DNA from: Gammaproteobacteria bacterium UBA6173
GTDB lineage: Bacteria; Pseudomonadota; Gammaproteobacteria; Pseudomonadales; Pseudohongiellaceae
Direction: 5' to 3'
Length of the DNA: 14,677 nt
NCBI GenBank assembly: GCA_002422225.1
Contig: DITX01000200.1
Span: 1-14,677, forward strand
Under the pieces are notes generated by a model that was given only the letters and a program-made list of their open reading frames with translations, was not told where the DNA came from and did no database searches. A program made the position numbers and the translations under genes. Shown here one piece after another: positions 1-5,527 of this stretch (the first letter of the stretch is position 1; each line of letters opens with the position of its first letter).

Positions 1-22
1 ACGCGCCATGCCTGGCGCACAT

Positions 23-60
23 AAAAAAAGGGACTGTCCAACAGGACAGCCCCTTTTTTT
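23..60. terminator. Bidirectional intrinsic terminator
   Basis: A run of seven A, a G/C-rich arm, a short loop (AACA) and the complementary arm are followed by seven T. One G/C-core position is imperfect. Because the stem is flanked by A on one side and T on the other, it can end transcription from either direction. The gene it serves to the left lies outside the window. A second small perfect hairpin, GCGCCA-TGCC-TGGCGC, sits just before it at 3-18. Confidence 0.8.
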
Positions 61-103
61 ATTCTGCCGTATTCTGTCTACGAAGCGAACTGCTCATGTT
101 CGA

Positions 104-177
104 CTGATTGCATCGCAATCAGGACGCCCGCCAGGGCGCCCCGCAGGGGTGAGTGTTTTTGCCTCAGGCAAATACAC
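104..177. other. Cluster of four tight hairpins in non-coding DNA
   Basis: Four consecutive inverted repeats with loops of 3-4 bases are directly visible. The first has arms 104-111 and 115-122 (8 bp, perfect). The second has arms 125-129 and 134-138 (5 bp). The third has arms 139-142 and 146-149 (4 bp). The fourth has arms 153-163 and 167-177 (11 positions, one T-T mismatch). The segment lies between a terminator at 23-60 and another hairpin with a T-tract at 223-258, and it has no convincing coding frame. It could be a structured RNA, a recombination or attachment site beside the integrase remnant, or fossil repeat DNA. Function is unknown. Confidence 0.45.
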
Positions 178-222
178 GAATCCATCATGCCGGGTGCACC
201 ATTAATTCGTAATTCAAATCAA

Positions 223-258
223 GCAGTTATCTAGGCACCTAGGTAGCTGCTTTTTTTT
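223..258 (+). terminator. Plus-strand intrinsic terminator overlapping the integrase stop codon
   Basis: The arms 223-234 and 239-250 pair over 12 positions including two G-T wobbles, with a GCAC loop, and are followed directly by eight T (251-258). The T-tract is on the plus strand, so it would end transcripts coming from the hairpin-rich segment on the left. On the minus strand, the direction of the integrase remnant, no comparable T-run follows. The stop codon of the integrase fragment (239-241) lies inside the structure. Confidence 0.6.
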
Positions 259-604
259 GGCGTATTCCTTGTGTAGCAGGGAATGTAGTAACTGTCCCCA
301 ATGCACAAAGTCGATCGGCATAAGGCGCTAAATGCTCCGGTGCAAGATGTGCGTATCGCTGCACCATGTGAATATCTGACCACCCACCAAGCTCCTGCAA
401 AACATGCATCGGTGTACCGTTTTGTACATGCCAACTTGCCCACGTATGACGAAGATCATGCCAGCGAAAATCTGTGATGCCTGCATTAATCAGCGCATGA
501 CGCCATGCTTTGGTATTGCACTTGGCAACGTGCCTGCCTTTGTAGGTAAAGCAATATTTACTATCCTTGCCAAACTCACCACGCAGCAGGCTATGGATCT
601 CAGT
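239..604 (-). pseudogene. Tyrosine integrase, C-terminal fragment
   Basis: Read on the minus strand, this encodes the catalytic C-terminal part of a phage-type tyrosine recombinase. FTYKGRHV and NTKAWRHAL precede HDLRHTWASWHVQNGTP, which carries the His-x-x-Arg box. This is followed by LQELGGWSDI (the His/Trp box region) and QRYAHLAPEHL with the nucleophilic Tyr. Family members run to about 350-400 residues; only about 120 remain. The frame is closed by a TGA at 605-607, and the N-terminal core-binding and DNA-binding parts are absent. At the same point the sequence switches to a JAB peptidase gene on the opposite strand, so the break is a recombination or deletion junction. The protein cannot be functional. 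It marks an old site-specific integration event, most likely a prophage or genomic island end. Confidence 0.85.
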
Positions 605-840
605 TCATCACAGAGTGTATGCAACAGGCGGCAGATACTGTCACCTATGTCGGCGAATGGCATTCGCATCCTGAGGGGTTTGCCCCTCTTCCCAGCAGCT
701 CAGACGTTAAACAGCATTTTTATGTCCGTGATTCATTGTCTCAAGAAGGCCAGCCCGCTCTAATGATGATCGTTTCAGCCGATTCACTCGGGTTGTACAT
801 CGGCGGATTAGGCAAGATTGTAACATTCTCAGAACTCTAA
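601..840 (+). pseudogene. JAB/JAMM (Mov34/MPN) peptidase, C-terminal fragment
   Basis: The residual frame contains VGEWHSHP, then PSSSD eight residues further on. Together these supply the His-x-His...Ser...Asp part of the JAMM zinc-isopeptidase motif. A hydrophobic strand ALMMIV and the end of the domain follow, with a TAA stop at 838-840. About half of a normal 150-170-residue domain is left. The likely upstream catalytic Glu and the start are missing, replaced by the integrase fragment. The spacing and wording of the motif resemble the VC0181-like (TIGR02256) JAB proteins found in integrative elements and as Cap3 of type II CBASS, where the enzyme removes E1/E2-type conjugates from a cGAS-like nucleotidyltransferase. 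Assignment to CBASS is an inference, since other E1/E2/JAB islands use similar domains. An ATG at 619 could give a 73-residue product lacking key parts. Confidence 0.75.
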
Positions 841-884
841 CTTTTGTGGTGACGGGGCTTTCCCTTGACTCCGCCGTGTGCACC

Positions 885-927
885 TTGACAGAAATGCCCA
901 ATTTGATTATTTTGATTAAAGTGATCA
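885..927 (+). promoter_or_regulatory. Promoter and probable operator of the toxin-antitoxin pair
   Basis: A perfect -35 hexamer TTGACA (885-890) is followed after 17 bases by TATTTT (908-913). The octamer TTTGATTA occurs twice, at 902-909 and 911-918, one helical side apart by about 9 bases and overlapping the -10 box. A TGATCA palindrome follows at 922-927. Phd-type antitoxins repress their own operons by binding repeats placed this way, so these repeats are the likely autoregulatory operator. The site and the regulation are inferred from position only. Confidence 0.55.
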
Positions 928-951
928 TTTTATAGAAAAGGGGTGGTTCTC

Positions 952-1221
952 ATGGAAATCCTGAATGCCAGTGACGTAAAGCGCGAGTTCGGCGAGGCCC
1001 TTATCAAGGCCCAGCAGGGGCCGGTCGGGATCAACAAAAACGGGAAGCCGGTGGCCGTGATGGTATCGGCTCGCGCGTATGCGGAGCTGCAATCCTTTCG
1101 TGAGCAGCATCTCCAGCAGGAGATCGCCGCAGGCATGGCCGATATCAAGGCCGGTCGCGTTTCGGCGGGCAAAGACGTGATGCAGCGGATGAGAAAGCGC
1201 GTCGTCGATGCCGGTTTATAA
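952..1221 (+). CDS. Phd/YefM-family antitoxin
   Basis: An 89-residue protein beginning MEILNASDVKREFGEALI matches the Phd/YefM antitoxin fold. The N-terminal half forms the DNA-binding dimer and carries the conserved 'NKNGKPVAVMVSARAYAEL' stretch. The C-terminal half (from about residue 50) is charged and helical and would wrap the toxin. The ATG at 952 is chosen over a GTG at 943 because AAGGGG lies about 9 bases upstream of it and homologues start this way. The gene overlaps the toxin start by 14 bases (1208-1221), the usual arrangement for translational coupling. It should neutralise the ParE-like toxin and repress the shared promoter. The reading frame is intact. Base composition is G+C-richer than the JAB remnant to its left (37 of 60 in 1021-1080 against 31 of 60 in 661-720), in line with a separate origin. 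Confidence 0.88.
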   Translation: MEILNASDVKREFGEALIKAQQGPVGINKNGKPVAVMVSARAYAELQSFREQHLQQEIAAGMADIKAGRVSAGKDVMQRMRKRVVDAGL

Positions 1222-1501
1222 GTTCACCGAAAAGGCCGAGGGCGACTTGGCCTCTATCATCGACTATACGGTTGAGACTTGGGGCGCTGCCCAGGCTGTC
1301 AAATATATTGACGGGCTGGAAGATCTGGCCGCAAACCTTGCGCAAAGTCCCGATCTTGGAAAAGCCCGCGAAGACCTTCACAAGGGCTTGATCGTCTTTC
1401 CCTATGAAAGGCACTTGCTGTTTTACCGCAAGGAAGGGCACGGCATTACCATTGTGCGCATCTTGCATGACAGCATGGACACGCCGCGCCATTTCGAGTG
1501 A
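1208..1501 (+). CDS. ParE/RelE-superfamily toxin
   Basis: A 97-residue protein with the ParE-like layout. The N-terminal helix pair carries TEKAEGDLASIIDYTVETWG, the middle has LEDLAANLAQSPDLGKAREDL, and the C-terminal beta core holds FPYERHLLFYRKE and ITIVRILHDSMD followed by RHFE. This pattern is typical of ParE toxins, which inhibit DNA gyrase; related RelE toxins cleave mRNA on the ribosome, so the target is not certain. The length is normal and no frame break is seen. It starts inside the antitoxin gene, and its TGA stop (1499-1501) touches the stop codon of the convergent relaxase gene (1502-1504) with no base in between. Such pairs stabilise plasmids and mobile elements, which fits the neighbouring mobilization gene. 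Confidence 0.88.
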   Translation: MPVYKFTEKAEGDLASIIDYTVETWGAAQAVKYIDGLEDLAANLAQSPDLGKAREDLHKGLIVFPYERHLLFYRKEGHGITIVRILHDSMDTPRHFE

Positions 1502-2770
1502 TTAGCGCTCAAGGCTTGGCCGACGCTGGCCTTGCCCCTTCCTGCGATCAAAATTTTCCTGCCGCCCCAGTCGGATATTCTCATACTGGCCAATATCATC
1601 CTGCATGACCCGCTGGCGCTCATCCCGTAAATTTTCCAGCCTGCGCCTACGCCCTTGTAAGTGCTGTGTCTGCTCCAGATGCCCAAAGATCAGTTTGTCT
1701 TTTTCAGCGCGGTCCCGTTTCAGGCCGTCTTCATACTCGGCCTCATTCGCTTGACGGCTTTTGCGCCGCGCGCCGGTCAGCACGTCCAGCAGGCCGCGCC
1801 AGCCCTTCTTGAAGCGACTTTGCCGTGCCAAAGTTTCCTGTTTCTGTCGTTCATCCTGAATCCTGAGCAGTGACTCCCACTCAGCCCGTTGCCTTGTTTT
1901 CAGGGCAGTATGTTTTTCGGCAATCTGGGTCAGGCGGCTGTTCAGGGCCGCATCTTGCTGCGCTCCGAGTTCCACCAGCCGGTTTTTCGTTTCCATGGCG
2001 ATCTGAGCCCTAATCTCAGCCAGCGGCTTGATCGAGGCTTCATCGGTCAGACGGGATTTCACATCCTTGGTCTTCAGGCCGATCCATTTTGGCAGGGAGT
2101 AAATCTCGCAGGCCTGATCCACAACGACGAAGGACCGGCGATCACCCCGTGCCAGCCTGTAACACTGATCCTTGAGCGCTTTGATAAAAGCCCCCTGTGT
2201 CTTGGTGGAGGCCCAGCTATCACGCAAGGCTGCTTTGATGGTTCTGGCATCCTGGCCAGTTCTCTTGGCTTGTTGCCACTGCGCCAATGTGAAGTTGTCG
2301 GGACTTCGATCCTGCTTCCTGATGAAGCCTTTGGGCATCTTCCAGCCATTCTCAAAATACAGGTCGCGGGACAGGTCCATGAGTTTCATTTTCGTATAGG
2401 GCAGGGGGATGGCCTTCATGGCTTTGCCGTCGATCCGCGACCATACGGCATGGCAATGCCTGCGGCCTTCCTTGATATGAAACACCACCGCGCGGCTCTG
2501 ACCCGTCAAGCCGAGTTCTTCCTCCGTACGGTCAATCGCATTGAGAAAAACCTCCGTCGGGACTTTTTCCTCAGGGGGCGGATTCAGGCTCAGGGAGAAG
2601 AGAAACTTCGTTGCCTTGGTGCCGCGACTGACGGCGCGCGCCTCATCCAGGGCTGATACCAGATTGTCCGAAATAAAGCCCCGCAGCTCGTGAACCTCGA
2701 CCTGATCGTTTTCTTCCTTGAGGAGATGCAGGGCGAGGTTCCTTGCTCCGCCCCTCTGGTTTGTCCCATA
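1502..2770 (-). pseudogene. Mobilization relaxase (MobA/VirD2-like) lacking a start codon
   Basis: The minus-strand frame encodes a plasmid-type relaxase. It begins NQRGGARNLALHLLKEEN and continues VHELRGFISDNL, KFLFSLSLNPP and ELGLTGQ. HIKEGRRHCHAVWSRID then holds the His-x-His metal-binding motif III. The rest is a long charged, probably coiled-coil C-terminal part (about residues 190-420) rich in Arg, Gln and Glu. Relaxases nick oriT and pilot the transferred strand. The frame is open up to 2821 (TGA at 2822-2824) but offers no ATG, GTG or TTG before a TTG at 2509, which lies inside the domain. Homologues normally begin only a few residues before the NQRGG segment, so the first codons have been cut off or shifted: an ATG at 2773-2775 is in another frame. 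A short product from 2509 would lack the N-terminal motifs. The C-terminus is complete and abuts the ParE toxin stop. Confidence 0.72.
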
Positions 2771-2887
2771 TCCCCAAGCAGGACTTCTCTGGCGTATGCC
2801 CTGGGGTGCTTTGCCGTCGAGTCAAAGAAAAATGCGCGTTCATAAAATCTCAGACTAATCGTTACCCTTCCTGTTTTGTTTCGTTGA

Positions 2888-3085
2888 GTGTTTGAATCGG
2901 TAGCTGTCATTGCCGGTCTAGATTGTGTGGCTTATGTCGGTAACTGCATGCTGACGTTTAAAATGCACTCGCTTGAGGGCGAGCTGAAGGGGCATTGGTC
3001 CATCTGGGTGAATGGCAACTGGCGAGTTACGTTTCGCTTTGTTGGCGCCGATGTCGAATTGGTTAATTATGTTGATTACCATTGA
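2888..3085 (+). pseudogene. HigB/RelE-like toxin, 5'-truncated
   Basis: The C-terminal half is a clear HigB-type RNase toxin: MHSLEGELKGHWSIWVNG, then NWRVTFRFVGADVELVNYVDYH to the stop. Full-length HigB proteins have about 90 residues, with a conserved N-terminal part leading up to the 'LHPLKG' position. Here only about 46 residues from about base 2948 align with the family. The upstream codons (2888-2947) look unlike HigB and probably come from the joined sequence. The ATG at 2888 would give a 65-residue protein without the first strands and helices, so toxicity is doubtful. The gene lies 12 bases before an intact higA. Whether the shortened protein is still made and bound by HigA cannot be told. 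Confidence 0.7.
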
Positions 3086-3097
3086 AGGAGTTACGCC

Positions 3098-3388
3098 ATG
3101 ATGATGAACCCACCGCACCCTGGCGAATTGCTGCGCGATGATGTCATTGCTGAACTTGGCTTGTCAGTAACAGAGACTGCTGAGCGACTGGGAATGTCCC
3201 GCGTTGCTCTTTCGCGAGTAATAAACGGCCGAGCCGGGATTAGTCCTGATCTGGCCTTGCGCTTGGAGATGGCAGGGGTAAGCAGCGCCCGAGCCTGGCT
3301 CGCCATGCAGGCCAATTATGATTTGGCTCAGGCTAGGCAGCATACCCAACCACCAATTCGCGCACTGCAAACATCTCGGGCAGGCTGA
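3098..3388 (+). CDS. higA: HigA-family antitoxin (XRE helix-turn-helix)
   Basis: A 96-residue protein with the typical HigA opening PPHPGELLRDDVI, then an XRE helix-turn-helix (LSVTETAERLGMSRVALSRVINGRA region, about residues 23-47), and the family's closing MQANYDLAQARQH. The ATG at 3098 is preceded by GAAGGAG at a normal distance and directly follows the toxin remnant, the HigBA order (toxin first). HigA proteins bind the toxin and repress the operon promoter. Since the neighbouring toxin is truncated, this may now be an orphan antitoxin acting only as a repressor or as a protective (anti-addiction) factor. Two further in-frame ATG codons follow the first, so the exact start is uncertain by one or two residues. 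Confidence 0.87.
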   Translation: MMMNPPHPGELLRDDVIAELGLSVTETAERLGMSRVALSRVINGRAGISPDLALRLEMAGVSSARAWLAMQANYDLAQARQHTQPPIRALQTSRAG

Positions 3389-3416
3389 CGTTTGTACAAG
3401 GCGCACTTTATAGCGC

Positions 3417-3995
3417 CTAATTCGTTTTAATGTCGATCAAAAAGGGAGACTTTTCTTGCCCAATATCGCTGGAAGCAAGCTCCGACTCCAGAATCATGCA
3501 GTCAGTCTTTTGCGCTTTAATGTAGGTTTTTGAATACTCGCCCGGCCAGAAGTCAGAGCCACCCTCACGCCAGTGTCGATGGCTGTCAGAGTTGGCAGTA
3601 ATCCACCAGTGCCGTCCTTCAGCAAGCATGGAATCCCAGAATCCACCCAGCTGAGCTGTCATCTGGTCAAAACCACCCATGGTTGGAAAACGACCATAAC
3701 CACCGCGAGCGGCATCGCTGTTGTCGTTCTCGGCGGGTATCAAATTCCATACGGTAAAACAGTACAACTTCAGGGACAGCCTGACGCGCCTGCAGCAACT
3801 CGGGATACGCATAATCACGGTTTACTTTAGAGTGATTCCCGCCCACACTGTGTCGGCTGTGAACACCGATGGTGATCACCTGCCAACCAGCGCTTCAGGG
3901 TCCAGATTGCCACTGATTGAAGCGCTATTGGTGATCAGAAAATCGGTGGTTGATGTGATAACCAACGCTGAGCCTAGCACTTGAAACGTTTTCAT
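3417..3995 (-). pseudogene. PHP-like metal-dependent phosphoesterase, degraded
   Basis: Pieces of one protein lie in different minus-strand frames. An ATG at 3993-3995 with GGGAGT upstream starts a signal-peptide-like segment (MKTFQVLGSALVITSTT...) that runs into a TGA near 3883. In a second frame, GVHSRHSVGG, NRDYAYPELLQARQAVP and YRMEFDT follow. In a third frame come GGYGRFPTMGGFDQMTAQLG, HWWITANSDSHRHWREGG and FWPGEYSKTYI, up to a TAG at 3417-3419. The ITANSDSH and GEYSKTY blocks resemble the C-terminal metal-site region of secreted PHP-type phosphoesterases, which are usually around 400 residues. Here under 200 codons remain, so besides two frame breaks (near 3880 and 3750) an internal deletion is likely. 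It begins 16 bases after the metallophosphatase gene and was probably co-transcribed. Family assignment is moderate. Confidence 0.6.
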
Positions 3996-4011
3996 AGGGT
4001 TACTCCCGGCA

Positions 4012-5445
4012 TCAATGCGCGTGGTCCACATCGAGTTCTGTATGACTGTTGCCGGCCCAGCAACTGGAGCCTGTTCGTTCCGCCGGATTGGTGCACAAGC
4101 GTTGTGGTGTGTCAGGACGTTTGTCAATCACACGTTTGCTGCCATCGGCCTGTCGTTCAATATCAAACGCATCATACAGTTGGCCGGTGACAGTGCGCGC
4201 CTGATAAGTAATTTTCTCTGGCGTAAACTCTATAACCTGAAACAACTGTGTGTCTTCAGCCAGCCTGTCCATCGTCTCGGGCGCTGAATCGCCGATCATA
4301 TACATTTTGGGGCCAGACACCGAGACAACATACATGGGGCCTGCGCCATTTAATTGACCAGAAGAGCCTGATGTCACATTTTCCCCTCGACCATAAGTGT
4401 GGTCATGTCCTTGCAGGACCAGATCAACATTAAATTCATCAAACACCGGTTGCCAATGTTCGCGCAAGCGCGGATTATCTCTGCCAAGTGACACAGAGAA
4501 CATCGGGTGGTGATAGGTGACCACCGTCCAGTTGTTCGGGTTGTTGCTCAACGTTTCACGCAACCAGGTGGCCTGAACCCGCATCATCTCGTCGCTCTGC
4601 AAGGCCTGCTGAGAGTCGAGCGCGATGTAGCGTACACCCTGATAGTCCATGTAAAAAACGGTACTCATTAACTCAGCAGGCCCATTGCCTGCTGCCGGCA
4701 AATGCACGGGCCATTGCGGGATCAGCAACCGAGGACCTGACTCCTGAGCCCGGTATTCGTGGTTACCTGGCGCAGCGACGTTAACAATCATGCTGTTGAT
4801 AAAACTGCCGGCATCAAACCATTCACCCCATTCATCATCATGGTTATCACCGGCACTGGAGTTGACCAGATCGCCGGCATGCACCATCACTTGCGCTCTG
4901 GGTGCGGTGCTGAAAGCTTCACGAATCACCCGAGAGAAATGTGCTTTCACAGCGTTTTGTGCATCACCAAAATAAATGGCGGTATGCGGGGCAATATCAT
5001 CCGATGCCGTGCGAAACTGAAACCACTCGCTCCAGGTTTCATCACCCCGAACTCGGTATGCGTATAGGGTGTCAGGCGCCAGATTCTCAAATACCACCTG
5101 ATGATGCCGGCCTTCACCGTTCATGGTGTCCAGTGTTGAATTGTTGCCTTTGATAAGTTCTGCAGTCAGGTGCAAGGCAGGGGAGTCACCGGCGATACTG
5201 ATTTGTGCATAACTATCAGTGACTGCAGTATGTGTACGCCAACTGACAGACTGGCTGATAGCCGGGTTTTGTGTTGCAGTCAGAATGATTCTGTCCGGAA
5301 AGGCATCCGGCTGGTAGGGGTTCTGTCCCGCCGGGACCAATGTGTTCTGGCCAAACGCTGGCGTAGACAACAGTACCGCCAGCGCCAGGCACTGAATCTT
5401 TTTTGAGCCGCGGCATCCGGTAAAAGGTATAGGAGATTTAATCAT
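4012..5445 (-). CDS. Secreted metallophosphatase, purple-acid-phosphatase-like architecture
   Basis: A 477-residue protein with a signal peptide: basic RGSKK, then hydrophobic IQCLALAVLLSTPAFG, with cleavage near FG-Q. A fibronectin-like N-terminal domain (about residues 45-150, with LAPDTLYAYRVRGD) leads into a calcineurin-type metallophosphoesterase domain. Visible metal-binding motifs are GDAQ (Asp161), GDLVNS (Asp192), GNHE (Asn228, His229), YHHP (His312/313) and GHDH (His347, His349). In true purple acid phosphatases the second motif supplies a Tyr ligand (GDxxY); here Asn/Ser stand in its place, so the enzyme is probably not 'purple'. It would hydrolyse phosphate esters in the periplasm or outside the cell, a phosphate-scavenging role; the substrate is unknown. 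The ATG at 5445 is preferred because it places the signal peptide normally; a GTG at 5475 is possible. A broken phosphoesterase gene follows 16 bases downstream. Confidence 0.85.
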   Translation of the reverse strand: MIKSPIPFTGCRGSKKIQCLALAVLLSTPAFGQNTLVPAGQNPYQPDAFPDRIILTATQNPAISQSVSWRTHTAVTDSYAQISIAGDSPALHLTAELIKGNNSTLDTMNGEGRHHQVVFENLAPDTLYAYRVRGDETWSEWFQFRTASDDIAPHTAIYFGDAQNAVKAHFSRVIREAFSTAPRAQVMVHAGDLVNSSAGDNHDDEWGEWFDAGSFINSMIVNVAAPGNHEYRAQESGPRLLIPQWPVHLPAAGNGPAELMSTVFYMDYQGVRYIALDSQQALQSDEMMRVQATWLRETLSNNPNNWTVVTYHHPMFSVSLGRDNPRLREHWQPVFDEFNVDLVLQGHDHTYGRGENVTSGSSGQLNGAGPMYVVSVSGPKMYMIGDSAPETMDRLAEDTQLFQVIEFTPEKITYQARTVTGQLYDAFDIERQADGSKRVIDKRPDTPQRLCTNPAERTGSSCWAGNSHTELDVDHAH

Positions 5446-5527
5446 GGCTGGAATCCGTTGTTTGTCAGAGTCCACTCATCCTAGTGCGCTTGAATGACAA
5501 ATTTACGAATCACCTGGAATCAGCCGA

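Noticed and set aside
129..201. Segment ending in GCACCA that looks like a tRNA 3' end, possibly an integrase target
   Set aside because: Counting back from CCA, the T-loop position reads AATCCAT instead of TTCGANT, the T-stem does not pair, and no matching 5' acceptor strand exists upstream. It does not fold as a tRNA.
404..763. Plus-strand open frame of 119 codons
   Set aside because: Its first half is antisense to the integrase remnant and its second half is a shifted frame over the JAB remnant.
1889..2656. Long plus-strand open frame (255 codons)
   Set aside because: It lies antisense to the relaxase, whose protein motifs are unmistakable; the plus-strand translation shows no family pattern.
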